This document shows, piece after piece, positions 26,375-35,732 of a stretch of 64,000 nt of DNA. The stretch covers positions 124,001 through 188,000 of the forward strand of contig NZ_LMEZ01000007.1 in NCBI RefSeq assembly GCF_001426545.1, given 5' to 3'. Position 1 is the stretch's first letter; each line of letters begins with the position of its first letter. The notes beneath the pieces were generated by a model. The model was not told the DNA's origin, searched no databases, and was given only the letters and a program-made list of their open reading frames with translations. The stretch is from Mycobacterium sp. Root135 (GTDB taxonomy: Bacteria > Actinomycetota > Actinomycetes > Mycobacteriales > Mycobacteriaceae). The position numbers and the translations under genes are program-made.

Positions 26375-27553
26375 TCAGTACATCACCATGTCGGGTTCGA
26401 GTTGTCGCGCCCACGCCACGATTCCGCCCTGAAGGTGCACCGCATCGGCGAAACCCGCGCCCTTCACGGCCGCCAACACCTCGGCCGAGCGGATGCCGGT
26501 CTTGCAGTAGAGCACCGGCGTCCGGTCGTGCGGCAGCTTCGCCAGGCCGTCGCCGGCGTCGATCGTCGACTTTGGAATCAGCTCGGCGCCGTCGATGTGG
26601 TTGATGGCCCACTCCACGGGCTCGCGGACGTCGATCAACGCGATCCGCCGACCGGAGTCCAGCATGTCGCGCAGTTCGCGAGGCGTGACGGTGGAGTCGA
26701 CGGACGCGTCGACCGCGGCCTCGGACACCACACCGCAAAATTCGTCGTAGTCGACCAGCGCGGTGATCGCTGGCGTCTCGGGGTCCTTGCGGATGCCGAT
26801 GGTGCGGTAGGTCATGTCCAGCGCGTCGTAGATCATCAGTCGGCCGAGCAACGTCTCGCCGATGCCAGTGATCAGCTTGATCGCCTCGGTGCCCATCACC
26901 GACGCGATCGAGCCGCACAGGATGCCGAGCACGCCGCCCTCGGCGCACGACGGGACGGTGCCGGGGGGCGGCGGGTCTGGATACAGGTCGCGGTAGTTGA
27001 GGCCCCGCCCGTCGGGGGCGTTCTCCCAGAACACCGACACCTGGCCCTGGAAGCGGTAGATGGAACCCCAGACGTACGGCTTGCCCGCCAGCACCGCGGC
27101 GTCGTTGACCAGATAGCGGGTCGCGAAGTTGTCGGTGCCGTCGACGATCAGGTCGTACTGCTCGAACAGGTCGACGGCGTTGTCGGCTTCGAGCCGGATC
27201 TCGTGCAGCCGCACCGTCACCAGCGGGTTGATCTCGGCGATCGAGTCACGGGCGCTGTGGGCCTTGGGGCGGCCGACGTCGGACTGACCGTGGATGATCT
27301 GGCGCTGCAGGTTCGACTCGTCGACGACGTCGAACTCCACGATGCCGATGGTGCCCACGCCGGCGGCGGCCAGGTACAACAGGGCAGGCGAGCCCAGTCC
27401 GCCGGCACCGATCACCAGGACGCGCGCATTCTTGAGACGCTTCTGACCGTCGACGCCGAGGTCGGGCATGACCAGGTGACGGCTGTAGCGGGCGACCTCG
27501 TCGCGGGTGAGCTCTGACGCAGGCTCAACCAACGGTGGTAGCGAAGTGGACAA
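26375..27553 (-). CDS. moeZ: MoeZ, E1-like adenylyltransferase/sulfurtransferase
   Basis: 392 residues from a TTG (LSTSLPPLVEPASEL) preceded by GAGGGG eight bases upstream; the longer frame to 27595 is unlikely, and the M. tuberculosis protein has the same length. The E1/ThiF domain has VIGAGGLGSPALLYLAAAG (nucleotide site) and DGTDNFATRYLVND; the C-terminal rhodanese domain has the active Cys in VLYCKTGIRS (~350). MoeZ activates and thiolates the C-terminal glycine of sulfur-carrier proteins such as MoaD-type and CysO, serving molybdopterin and cysteine synthesis. An unlinked carrier protein must be its partner. Confidence 0.94.
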   Translation of the reverse strand: MSTSLPPLVEPASELTRDEVARYSRHLVMPDLGVDGQKRLKNARVLVIGAGGLGSPALLYLAAAGVGTIGIVEFDVVDESNLQRQIIHGQSDVGRPKAHSARDSIAEINPLVTVRLHEIRLEADNAVDLFEQYDLIVDGTDNFATRYLVNDAAVLAGKPYVWGSIYRFQGQVSVFWENAPDGRGLNYRDLYPDPPPPGTVPSCAEGGVLGILCGSIASVMGTEAIKLITGIGETLLGRLMIYDALDMTYRTIGIRKDPETPAITALVDYDEFCGVVSEAAVDASVDSTVTPRELRDMLDSGRRIALIDVREPVEWAINHIDGAELIPKSTIDAGDGLAKLPHDRTPVLYCKTGIRSAEVLAAVKGAGFADAVHLQGGIVAWARQLEPDMVMY

Positions 27554-27634
27554 CGGGCCGCCCCTCGAGTCGACGTGAAACCTCGTGACGATCACACCAG
27601 GCTCGTCGCCTCAACGGTAATCACTTTCGAGCGG

Positions 27635-27698
27635 GCGTGAGCGTGCCTGAACTTCGGAATTCGCCCGGCGTGTCGCCCGCAGACTCGCACGCTCGCGG
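27635..27698. repeat. REP-like intergenic palindrome
   Basis: GCGTGAGCGTGC (27635-27646) pairs with GCACGCTCGCGG (27687-27698) with two mismatches, and the interior GAATTCGCCCGGCGTGTCGC can pair further. It lies between moeZ and the DUF3152 gene. Similar long palindromes recur between genes in fast-growing mycobacteria (from memory). It may be a repeat or a terminator for the leftward DUF3152 gene, whose stop is 10 bases away. Confidence 0.5.
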
Positions 27699-27707
27699 GA
27701 AGGGGGG

Positions 27708-28769
27708 TCAGGCGATTGGGTAGGGCCAGGGGTTGAACCGACAGGTCTTGCCGTCAGCCTGGACCGACTCCGGATCGAAGCGCGCGTCGTCGTCGTTGCT
27801 GGTCGAGAACGTCTGCTGCATCATCACCGGGGCCAACGCACCGTTCTCGGCGCACGGCTCGTGCTTCTGATACCCGATGGCGTGACCGACCTCGTGGTTG
27901 ATCAGGTACTGGCGGTAGGAACCGATGTCGCCCTGGAACGGGACGGCACCGCGCACCCAGCGCGCCTCGTTGACGAACACGCGGGACTGGTCGCTCAAAT
28001 AGGCCGGGTTGTAGCAGGACGCCTCGAGCGGGATGTCGTACCCGCAGCCCTCGCGCACCGTCATCGGCGACGTCAGCGACACCCGGAAGTCCGGTGTCTG
28101 CGACGGATCGTCGATGCGGGTGAAGGCGATCTGGGCATCGTGGGTCCAGCTCTTTGGGTTGGCCAGGGTTTCGCTGACCATCCGGGCGAACGCCTCGTCG
28201 CCTCCGATGGCCGCGGTGTCGACGCCGTCCTCCACCTCGACGGTGTAGGTGAACGACTTGGTGGTGCCCACCCCTACCTTGGGCGTCGACCCGGGGACCA
28301 GGTGCCACGTCTTGGCGCCCGCCTCGGTGAACGGGCCGCCTTCGGGAAGGATTCCGGTCGGCAGATTCGCGTCGAACTGCGTCATGCCCTTCGGCGGGGC
28401 GCCGATGATCCCGGTGCCCGTGGCGCCGATGGTCGGCGGACCCTGGACGGGACCTTCGGCGACGACCGGCTTTGGCGCGGTGGTTCCGGTAACGGCCTGG
28501 TAGACCACCAGAACGGTGATGACGGCCAGGACCGGAAGGGCGTAAGCGCGCCACCCGTAGGTGGAGACGAAACGTCCCAGCCAGGACTGTTTACGCCAGC
28601 GCTGATGGTCGTCTCGGTTGGAGCGCACCCGCCCGCCGGCTTCGGCCAACGGGTCGCGCTGCGCGCGCAACGGTTCCCTGAACTCGTTGCGCAGCACGGG
28701 CTGACGGCCGCCACCTGCGAAATTCCCGTCGCTGCGCTCGCCCCCGCGACGCCCCGGGTCGTAGGTCAC
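27708..28769 (-). CDS. DUF3152 membrane-anchored zincin-like protein (Rv3207c-like)
   Basis: 353 residues from GTG 28769 (VTYDPGRRGG). A basic cytoplasmic N-terminus (~70 residues) precedes one transmembrane helix (YALPVLAVITVLVVYQAV). The rest is extracytoplasmic and contains the metalloprotease signature NHEVGHAIGYQKH near residue 290, i.e. HExxHxxGxxxH as in metzincin-type sites. Cys residues in the distal part could form disulfides. Substrate and role are unknown. It is divergent from a TetR gene across ~180 bases. Confidence 0.87.
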   Translation of the reverse strand: MTYDPGRRGGERSDGNFAGGGRQPVLRNEFREPLRAQRDPLAEAGGRVRSNRDDHQRWRKQSWLGRFVSTYGWRAYALPVLAVITVLVVYQAVTGTTAPKPVVAEGPVQGPPTIGATGTGIIGAPPKGMTQFDANLPTGILPEGGPFTEAGAKTWHLVPGSTPKVGVGTTKSFTYTVEVEDGVDTAAIGGDEAFARMVSETLANPKSWTHDAQIAFTRIDDPSQTPDFRVSLTSPMTVREGCGYDIPLEASCYNPAYLSDQSRVFVNEARWVRGAVPFQGDIGSYRQYLINHEVGHAIGYQKHEPCAENGALAPVMMQQTFSTSNDDDARFDPESVQADGKTCRFNPWPYPIA

Positions 28770-28948
28770 CGCACCAGAATGGCACAGCCATGCCGAGGAG
28801 AGGCTGTGGCGCGCCACCCGCCCACTGCCTCAGATGACACGCGGCCTCGGCCACCGGTAGTAGTGTCGGATCGATGACCAGCCGGATAAACGGCTCCCAA
28901 CGGGGCGGCCCGCAACGGGCCGCAGTACCAAATCCTGACAGAGGAGTG

Positions 28949-29626
28949 GTGAGCGACATCGCCGAGAGGAAGGGTGCCCAGTCCGCAGGTGGCGACGGTT
29001 CGACCGGAGCGGCCACCAGCGGAAATCGGCGCGGAAATCGTCTGCCCCGCGACGAGCGACGTGGGCAACTTCTGGTCGCCGCCAGTGAGGTCTTCGTCGA
29101 CCGTGGCTACCACGCCGCGGGCATGGACGAGATTGCCGACCGTGCGGGCGTCAGCAAACCGGTTCTGTATCAACACTTCTCGTCGAAGCTCGAGTTGTAC
29201 CTGGCGGTCTTGGAACGCCACGTCGACAACCTGGTGACCGGTGTCCAGCAGGCGTTGCGCACCACCACCGACAACCGTCAGCGGCTCCGCGCCGCGGTGG
29301 GGGCGTTCTTCGACTTCATCGAGCACGACGGCCAGGGCTACCGGCTGATCTTCGAAAACGACTACGTGACCGAGCCGCAGGTGTCGGCTCAGGTCAAGGT
29401 GGCCACCGAGGCGTGCACCGACGCCGTGTTCGAACTGATCAGCAGCGATTCCGGGCTCGAAGCGCACCGGGCCAGGATGATCGCCGTGGGCCTGGTGTCG
29501 ACGAGCGTGGACTGCGCGCGCTACTGGCTCAACTCCGACCGCCCCATCTCCAAGGAGGCCGCGGTCGACGGCACGGTGCAGTTCGCCTGGGGCGGACTGT
29601 CACACGTGCCGCTGACCCGCTTCTAG
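28949..29626 (+). CDS. TetR/AcrR family transcriptional regulator (Rv3208-like)
   Basis: 225 residues from GTG 28949 (VSDIAERKG), preceded by AGAGGAG; this fits the M. tuberculosis start. The helix-turn-helix is within about residues 40-85 (ERRGQLLVAASEVFVDRGYH...MDEIADRAGVSKPVLYQHF). The C-terminal ligand-binding domain is nearly identical to Rv3208 as remembered. Ligand and targets are unknown from sequence. The gene overlaps the convergent DUF3107 gene by four bases at a shared CTAG. Confidence 0.93.
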   Translation: MSDIAERKGAQSAGGDGSTGAATSGNRRGNRLPRDERRGQLLVAASEVFVDRGYHAAGMDEIADRAGVSKPVLYQHFSSKLELYLAVLERHVDNLVTGVQQALRTTTDNRQRLRAAVGAFFDFIEHDGQGYRLIFENDYVTEPQVSAQVKVATEACTDAVFELISSDSGLEAHRARMIAVGLVSTSVDCARYWLNSDRPISKEAAVDGTVQFAWGGLSHVPLTRF

Positions 29627-29883
29627 CTGAGCTTGTCGGCGACCGCCGCGGCCGTCGCTCCGATACCGAAGCCGACTCGCCTCGAGTCGGCGGCGCCGAT
29701 CTCGACGTAGGCGATCCTGGTGTTCTGAATCAGGTAGCGACGACCCTTTTCGTCGGTCAGCGCGAGCACGCCCGAGTCCTTGCCGAGCGCCGCCGTCACC
29801 AGCTCCTCCACCTCAACAGGGGTGGACGCGCTTTGGAGCACCAGCTCGCGCGGACTGTCGGTGATGCCGATCTTGACCTCCAC
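29623..29883 (-). CDS. DUF3107 family protein (TB9.4 / Rv3208A-like)
   Basis: 86 residues from GTG 29883 with a GAAGGGAAGGG ribosome-binding site. A small conserved actinobacterial protein beginning MEVKIGITDSPRELVLQS, ending in a glycine/alanine-rich RRVGFGIGATAAAVADKLS. The M. tuberculosis counterpart is the T-cell antigen TB9.4. No enzyme motif is visible and the function is unknown. It is convergent with the TetR gene. Confidence 0.9.
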   Translation of the reverse strand: MEVKIGITDSPRELVLQSASTPVEVEELVTAALGKDSGVLALTDEKGRRYLIQNTRIAYVEIGAADSRRVGFGIGATAAAVADKLS

Positions 29884-30126
29884 GTGAACCCTTCCCTTCG
29901 ATGGTCTTTCCCTTGAGCAGGCTAGTGGACGGTGTGCTCAGCGCGCGCTTGCGGTGGCGGCACTTCGCGGACAGCGCAGCGCCGACCGGTTCGGCGCGGT
30001 ACGTCACGGGCCGTGAGCCAACCGAGGCCGGACCGTGATCTGACCCCAGGCGCGTCAACCTCGTGCGTCACTTGAGCCTCGTTAGCATCGCCTGACAACC
30101 ATGAAACGACTCACGGGATAGCGGTA

Positions 30127-31047
30127 ATGGACAGGCCTTACGGAACGTATTCGAGGACTTCGAGGACATCGACGACGGCACGCAACGCCGGAGCGACCAG
30201 CACCCGTGGCCCTCGGCCGGGCGGGTTCACCGACGTCGAGACGGACATCGTCGACGGCGGCGCCGCGTACCGACGCCGGCCTGATTCCGGTTACGGCTCG
30301 TCATCCGGGTACGACTACCGATCCGGATACGGGTACGGCCAGCCGTCCGGCGGCAGCGGCGAGGTCCACGACTACGACTCCTATGACTCCTATGACGGCC
30401 ATGACGACTACCTGGACGACGACGTCTACGAGTACGAAGAACCCATCGACCGGCGGTGGATCTGGGTCGCCGGGGTCGCAGCTGCGATCCTGCTAGTCGC
30501 CATCATCTGCACCGTGGTCATCCTCGGCGGAGGCGACAGCGGATCGGTGTCCAAGACGATCGCCGCACCGACACCCACCACGGCAGCCCAGGATGCGGCC
30601 CCCAGCTCGATCACGAAGGCCCCGTCGGTCGTCACGTCGGCGCCTCCCCCGCCGCCCGTCGCCTCACTGTCACCGGAGACCGTCACCACCGTCGCCCCGA
30701 GCCCACCCGTCGTCGCCGGACCACCAGCCGCAGCCGGACCGGCACCCGCCGAAGGTGCGCCTGTCCCGGCCGTCTCGCCACGCACCGTCACCTATCAGGT
30801 GACGGGCACCCGATCTCTGCTGGACCTGGTCACGGTGGTCTACACCGACGGCCAGGGCGCCCTTCAGACGCAGTTCAACGTCGCGCTGCCGTGGGTGCGA
30901 TCCGTGACGCTCGATCCGGGCGTGGAGTTGACGTCGGTCACCGCGACCAGCCTGACCGGTCAGCTGAACTGCTCGGTCACCGATGCCAACGGCACCCCCC
31001 TTGTCGCCCAGAACAGCAACTCGATGATCGCCACCTGCACCAGGTAG
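30127..31047 (+). CDS. Membrane protein with MmpS-like C-terminal domain (Rv3209-like)
   Basis: 306 residues. The first 109 residues are cytoplasmic and low in complexity, with Tyr/Gly/Ser repeats and an acidic Asp/Tyr stretch (DYDSYDSYDGHDDYLDDD). One transmembrane helix spans about 111-134. A Pro/Thr/Ala-rich linker (145-215) leads to a ~90-residue extracytoplasmic domain like MmpS proteins (RTVTYQVTGTRSLLDLVTVVYTD ... LNCSVTDANG). MmpS domains partner MmpL transporters, but no mmpL is near. The preceding 243 bases hold no other gene that I can see. Confidence 0.82.
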   Translation: MDRPYGTYSRTSRTSTTARNAGATSTRGPRPGGFTDVETDIVDGGAAYRRRPDSGYGSSSGYDYRSGYGYGQPSGGSGEVHDYDSYDSYDGHDDYLDDDVYEYEEPIDRRWIWVAGVAAAILLVAIICTVVILGGGDSGSVSKTIAAPTPTTAAQDAAPSSITKAPSVVTSAPPPPPVASLSPETVTTVAPSPPVVAGPPAAAGPAPAEGAPVPAVSPRTVTYQVTGTRSLLDLVTVVYTDGQGALQTQFNVALPWVRSVTLDPGVELTSVTATSLTGQLNCSVTDANGTPLVAQNSNSMIATCTR

Positions 31048-31064
31048 CGACCCGACCCACGGCG

Positions 31065-31757
31065 TCAGGCGAGACCGAGCTCCCGGATCCTGGCGTTGTG
31101 GGTGTTCTGCAGGCGGTCGAAGAATTCGGTCAGCCGACCAATGCCCTCACCGCTGGACACGACGAAGTCGACCAGCTCGTCGTGCTCGGCGAGCACGTAC
31201 TGCGCCTGCGTGATGGCCTCGCCGAGCAGCCGCCGCGACCACAGCGCAAGCCGATGGCGCTGCTTGTCGCTGGCGGTGACCGCGGCCTTGACCTCGGCGA
31301 CGACGAACTGCGAGTGCCCCGTCTCCGACAGCACCGCGCGCACGACGTCGGCCGCGTCCTCGGGTAGCGCGTCGGAGATCTCGAGGTAGAAGTCGGCGGC
31401 CAGGGCGTCACCGATGTAGGTCTTCACCAACGCCTCGAGCCACGTGCTCGGCGTGGTGAGGCGGTGATAGTTCTCCAGCGCCGAGGCATACCTGGTCATC
31501 GCGGGGACGATGTCGACGCCGCGCTTGGCCAGCGCCTCACGAAGGATCTCGTAGTGGTTCATCTCGGCCGCCGCCATGCTGGCCATGTTGATCCGGCCCG
31601 CCAAGTTCGGCGCCATCCGCGCCTCGTCGGTGAGCCGGTAGAAGGCGGCCACCTCGCCGTAGGCCAGGAGTGCGAACAGCTGGTCGACGCCCGCATGCCG
31701 CGCCGGCGTGGGGGTCACCGTCTGCTCGGGCGAGGCCCCAGGCTGCGTCGGAGTCAT
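31065..31757 (-). CDS. Ferritin-like-fold protein (Rv3210c-like)
   Basis: 230 residues, almost all alpha-helical. Metal-type motifs of a ferritin-like four-helix bundle are AYGEVAAFYRLTDEA, MAAAEMNHYEIL (ExxH), and SETGHSQFVVAEV plus a second E near residue 130 (YLEISDALPED). The fold resembles diiron MiaE-like or bacterioferritin-like proteins; whether iron is bound is not shown. The first ~20 residues are Pro/Thr-rich and flexible. It is convergent with the MmpS-like gene (18-base gap) and divergent from rhlE. Confidence 0.82.
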   Translation of the reverse strand: MTPTQPGASPEQTVTPTPARHAGVDQLFALLAYGEVAAFYRLTDEARMAPNLAGRINMASMAAAEMNHYEILREALAKRGVDIVPAMTRYASALENYHRLTTPSTWLEALVKTYIGDALAADFYLEISDALPEDAADVVRAVLSETGHSQFVVAEVKAAVTASDKQRHRLALWSRRLLGEAITQAQYVLAEHDELVDFVVSSGEGIGRLTEFFDRLQNTHNARIRELGLA

Positions 31758-31822
31758 GGGTCGACTCTAGACGGGCCAGGCACGCCGGTCGGCGCGGCGA
31801 CCGCACCGGATTACCGGCCAGC

Positions 31823-31994
31823 TATCATGGATGACGGAAGCGGCACGTTTCTTACCCGCTGCTACCAAGAAATGTGCGTGCACGTGTCGGTCCGCTTCTC
31901 ACCGAAGCCGAGGCCCCCAACGTTCCTTCGTCGAACTCGTGTGCGCGTGTGGACGCCGCGAGATTGACAAACGAAAGGTTACGTCGGCAAACGC
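31823..31994 (+). promoter_or_regulatory. Probable rhlE promoter and ~160-base leader
   Basis: A -10-like TATCAT at 31823-31828 gives a leader of about 160 bases before the rhlE ATG. An AAAGG ribosome-binding site lies at 31973-31977. Long leaders are common on DEAD-box helicase genes that sense cold or their own activity; no defined riboswitch was recognised. Confidence 0.35.
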
Positions 31995-33596
31995 ATGACT
32001 TCACTCACCACAAACCCCAACGGCCCGGAATCCGACGCTGCGACCCCCGACATCGTCGTCGTCGTCGAAGCCCCCGAGGCAGCCCCCAAGACCACCACCT
32101 TCGCCGAACTCGGTGTGCGCGAGGAAATCGTGCGCGCGCTGGCCGAAGGCGGCATCGAACACACCTTCGCCATCCAGGAACTGACCCTCCCCCTCGCGCT
32201 GACCGGTAACGACCTCATCGGTCAGGCCCGCACCGGCATGGGCAAGACCTTCGCCTTCGGCGTACCGCTGCTGCACCGGATCGTCACCGACGAGACGCGG
32301 CCGCTCACCGGCATCCCCCGCGCACTCATCGTCGTGCCCACCCGCGAGCTGTGCATCCAGGTTTACGAAGACCTCGCCAACGCCGCGAAGTATCTCCGCG
32401 TCGGCGACCGAAAGATGGCCGTCACCTCCATCTACGGCGGCCGCCCCTACGAGTCGCAGATCGAAGCCCTCCAGCGCGGCGTCGACGTCGTCGTCGGCAC
32501 CCCCGGCCGGCTGCTCGACCTCGCCCAGCAGGGCCACCTTCAGCTCGGCGGCCTCTCGGTGTTGGTACTCGACGAGGCCGACGAGATGCTCGACCTCGGC
32601 TTCCTTCCCGACATCGAGCGCATCCTCAAGCAAACCCCCGACGACCGGCAGGCGATGCTGTTCTCGGCGACGATGCCCGATCCGATCATCACGCTGGCGC
32701 GCACGTTCATGAACCAGCCGACGCACATTCGTGCCGAGGCACCGCACTCGAACGCCACCCACGACAGCACCGAGCAGTTCGCCTACCGCGCCCACGCCCT
32801 CGACAAGGTCGAAATGGTCGCGCGCATCCTCCAGGCCGACGGCCGCGGCGCGACGATGATCTTCACTCGCACCAAGCGCACCGCCCAGAAGGTCGCCGAC
32901 GAACTCGCCGAACGCGGCTTCAAGGTCGGCGCCGTGCACGGCGACCTCGGCCAGGCCGCTCGCGAGAAGGCGCTCAAGGGCTTCCGCAACGGTGACGTGG
33001 ACGTTCTCGTCGCCACCGACGTCGCCGCCCGCGGCATCGACATCGACGACATCACCCACGTGATCAACTACCAGATTCCCGAGGATGAGCAGGCCTACGT
33101 CCACCGCATCGGCCGCACCGGCCGCGCGGGCAAGACCGGCATCGCGGTCACCCTCGTCGACTGGGACGAGCTGCCCCGCTGGACGATGATCGACAAGGCC
33201 CTGGGCCTTGAGAACCCCGATCCCCTCGAGACGTACTCCAGCTCCCAGCATCTGTACGAAGAGATGAAGATCCCCGCCGAAGCCACCGGCTCGATCGGTC
33301 GCGGGCCGCGCTCCCCCGAGTCCAAGGACCGCCCCAAGCGCGAGTCCCGCGACGGTGAAACGCGCGAGAGCAGCAGTGATCGGCCCGCCCGCAACCGGGA
33401 TCGTGACCGCACCCGGCAGCGCACCCGCGGCGCCGCCAAGTCGACGACAGAAACGGTCGAGACCACCGAGGCCGGCCAGTCCACCTCGGCGTCCGGCGAC
33501 ACCGAGACGGCACCCGCTGGCGACTCGACAGGCCCGGCCAAGCGTCGCCGCAGGCGCCGTCGTCCCAGCACGTCCGCGCCGACCACCGCCAGCTGA
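31995..33596 (+). CDS. rhlE: DEAD-box ATP-dependent RNA helicase
   Basis: 533 residues. Motifs in order: FAELGVREEIVRAL with the Q motif (AIQELTLPLAL), Walker A ARTGMGKT, VPTRELCIQV (Ia), VLDEADEMLDLGF (DEAD), LFSATMP (SAT), VATDVAARGIDI and YVHRIGRTGRAGKTG (VI). The C-terminal ~120 residues are basic and low in complexity, ending in an Arg run (KRRRRRRRP), a likely RNA-binding tail. It would remodel ribosomal or mRNA structure. It is followed after nine bases by a membrane protein in the same direction. Confidence 0.94.
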   Translation: MTSLTTNPNGPESDAATPDIVVVVEAPEAAPKTTTFAELGVREEIVRALAEGGIEHTFAIQELTLPLALTGNDLIGQARTGMGKTFAFGVPLLHRIVTDETRPLTGIPRALIVVPTRELCIQVYEDLANAAKYLRVGDRKMAVTSIYGGRPYESQIEALQRGVDVVVGTPGRLLDLAQQGHLQLGGLSVLVLDEADEMLDLGFLPDIERILKQTPDDRQAMLFSATMPDPIITLARTFMNQPTHIRAEAPHSNATHDSTEQFAYRAHALDKVEMVARILQADGRGATMIFTRTKRTAQKVADELAERGFKVGAVHGDLGQAAREKALKGFRNGDVDVLVATDVAARGIDIDDITHVINYQIPEDEQAYVHRIGRTGRAGKTGIAVTLVDWDELPRWTMIDKALGLENPDPLETYSSSQHLYEEMKIPAEATGSIGRGPRSPESKDRPKRESRDGETRESSSDRPARNRDRDRTRQRTRGAAKSTTETVETTEAGQSTSASGDTETAPAGDSTGPAKRRRRRRRPSTSAPTTAS

Positions 33597-33605
33597 CCGG
33601 ACCCG

Positions 33606-34853
33606 ATGGTTCAAGCAGTGAAGATCCCCCGGTCGCTGCGCTCCTGCCCGCCGGAACGCCGCACCAGGGGCGACCTGCTGGTGGCCGCTGCGATCGTCGT
33701 GGTCATCGCCGTTGCCGCAGGCTTGATCTGGTGGAGCAGTGACGCCAGGGCGACGCTGAGCAAGCCCGCCGCCGAGCCGGTCCCCGCGCTGAAGGCGGCA
33801 CGCGACATCCCGACGTCACTGCGGGAAGCGTGGACGGCCGCCAGCCCGAAGACGAGCAGGCCCGTCGTCGCGGGCGGTTCCGTCGTCACCGGCGACGGGA
33901 CCGAGGTCGACGGGCGAGACCCGGCCACCGGAAACGTGCTGTGGAGCTATGCCCGCGGGGTGCCGCTGTGCGGCGTCACCTACGTCTACAACGACGCCGT
34001 CGCGGTCTACCCCGACGACCGGGGCTGTGGACAGGTGACGACCATCGACGGGCAGACCGGGCGTCGGCACTACTCCCGGACCGCGTACGCCGATCCGGCC
34101 GTGACACTGTCCTCGGACGGATCCACGGTGTTGTCGGCCGGTGACAGCCGCATCGAGCTCTGGCGCTCCGACATGGTCCGGATGATCGGGTACGGCACGC
34201 TCGACGCCAGGATCAAGCCCGACGTGCCCGCCCAACCGCTCTGCGGCATGGTGTCCGCGGCCGCGAGTTCGACCGCGGTGTCGGTGCTGCAGAAGTGCCC
34301 CGGCCAGGCGGACCTGCGCCTCACCCTCCTCGTCCCCGCCGACCAGGAAGACGAACCCACCACCAAGATCGTCCAGCTGCCCGGTGTGCCCGCCGACTCC
34401 GACGCGCGCGTGATCGCCGTCTCCGACACCACGACGGCGGTCTACCTTCCGACGCCAACGCCCGTCGTCAACGTCGTCGACGACACGGGCACGACCATCT
34501 CCAGCACAGCGCTACCGGGGCCGGTGTCGTCTGGTGCCGTCGCGTCGCGCGCCGGTGACCTGGTCACGTGGTGGACCGGCGACGCCGTGATGGTCTTCGA
34601 GGCCAACGGCCTGAAGTACAAGTACACCGTGACACCGGTCAACGGGCAGGCCCCGGTCGGCCCCGCGACCCTGATGGCGGGACGGCTCCTGGTTCCCGTC
34701 ACCTCCGGCTACGACGTCTTCAACCCCGAGACCGGCGCCGGCGAATCGCACATCGCCGTGCAGCGCCCGCCGAGTCAGAGTGCCGTCATCCCCAACGTCG
34801 CGGGCACCACCGTGCTCGAGCAACGCGGCGACACCCTCGTCGCATTGGCCTGA
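33606..34853 (+). CDS. Membrane-anchored beta-propeller protein (Rv3212-like)
   Basis: 415 residues. A short cytoplasmic basic segment precedes one transmembrane helix (about residues 24-44, LLVAAAIVVVIAVAAGLIWW). The extracytoplasmic part repeats PQQ/WD-like blades such as VTGDGTEVDGRDPATGNVLWSY, each combining a Trp/Tyr strand with Gly-rich turns. Four or more Cys residues could form disulfides (PLCGVTYV, GCGQV, PLCGMVS, QKCPG). No catalytic site is seen. It is likely co-transcribed with rhlE. Confidence 0.85.
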   Translation: MVQAVKIPRSLRSCPPERRTRGDLLVAAAIVVVIAVAAGLIWWSSDARATLSKPAAEPVPALKAARDIPTSLREAWTAASPKTSRPVVAGGSVVTGDGTEVDGRDPATGNVLWSYARGVPLCGVTYVYNDAVAVYPDDRGCGQVTTIDGQTGRRHYSRTAYADPAVTLSSDGSTVLSAGDSRIELWRSDMVRMIGYGTLDARIKPDVPAQPLCGMVSAAASSTAVSVLQKCPGQADLRLTLLVPADQEDEPTTKIVQLPGVPADSDARVIAVSDTTTAVYLPTPTPVVNVVDDTGTTISSTALPGPVSSGAVASRAGDLVTWWTGDAVMVFEANGLKYKYTVTPVNGQAPVGPATLMAGRLLVPVTSGYDVFNPETGAGESHIAVQRPPSQSAVIPNVAGTTVLEQRGDTLVALA

Positions 34854-35648
34854 CTACACCTCTGGGGTAAACGTCGGCAGCGCCTTGCCCGACTTCCAGT
34901 GCTTCAGCAGCGAGCCGGCAAGCTCGCGATAAGCCATGGCGCCCTTGTTCTTTCGACCCGCCAGCACCGAGGCGCCCGACGCGCTCGCCTCGGCGAAGCG
35001 CACCGTTCTCGGGATCGGCGGGGCGAGCACCGGCAACTGATAGCGGTCGACGACGTCGAGGATCACGTCGCGACTGTGGGTGGTCCGCGAGTCGTACAGG
35101 GTAGGTAGCGCGCCCAGCAGAACCAGGTCGGCATTGGTGATCTGCTGGACGTCGTCGACGGTCCGCAGGAACTGCCCGACGCCTCGGTGTGCGAGCGTCT
35201 CGCACTGCAGCGGCACGATGACGTCGTCGGCGGCGGTCAAGCCGTTGAGGGTCAGCACGCCCAGTGACGGCGGGCAGTCGACGATGACGACGTCAAACCG
35301 GTCACCGATCTTGGCCAGCGCCCGCTTCAAGGCGTACTCCCGCCCGGCCCGCATCAACAACATCGCCTCGGCACCGGCCAGGTCGATGTTGGCGGGCAGC
35401 AGCGTCATGCCCTCCGGCGTTTCGAGCAGCGCGGTGTCGGGCTCCACGTCACCAAGCAGCACCTCGTGGATGGACACCGCCAGCTTGTCGGGGTCGTGGC
35501 CGAGGGAGAACGTCAGCGATCCCTGTGGGTCGAGGTCGACGAGCAGCACGCGTCGGCCCTGCTCGGCCATCGCCGCGCCCAACGACGCCACCGTCGTCGT
35601 CTTGGCAACCCCGCCCTTTTGATTGGCGACTGCCAGTACTCGCGTCAT
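34854..35648 (-). CDS. ParA/Soj-family Walker ATPase (Rv3213c-like)
   Basis: 264 residues from ATG 35648 (MTRVLAVANQKGGVAKT). Deviant Walker A is KGGVAKTT, with the signature Lys and DLDPQGSLTFSLG and VIVDCPPSLGVLTLN. This places it with Soj/MinD-like ATPases that form DNA- or membrane-bound gradients. There is no adjacent parB, so it is not the chromosomal parAB; the cargo is unknown. The frame extends upstream to 36320 but that part is shadow of gpm2. It is divergent from gpm2 over 84 bases. Confidence 0.92.
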   Translation of the reverse strand: MTRVLAVANQKGGVAKTTTVASLGAAMAEQGRRVLLVDLDPQGSLTFSLGHDPDKLAVSIHEVLLGDVEPDTALLETPEGMTLLPANIDLAGAEAMLLMRAGREYALKRALAKIGDRFDVVIVDCPPSLGVLTLNGLTAADDVIVPLQCETLAHRGVGQFLRTVDDVQQITNADLVLLGALPTLYDSRTTHSRDVILDVVDRYQLPVLAPPIPRTVRFAEASASGASVLAGRKNKGAMAYRELAGSLLKHWKSGKALPTFTPEV

Positions 35649-35732
35649 ATGTTCCCGTCGCTTCGCTCGCCCTAGATATGTGTTCATCCTGGCACGCGCA
35701 ACCACGAAGGGCGCGTGCGGCACAATCGCGGT

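Noticed and set aside
34854..35648. Chromosomal parAB partition locus
   Set aside because: The ATPase is Soj-like but no parB or parS-like sequence is adjacent.
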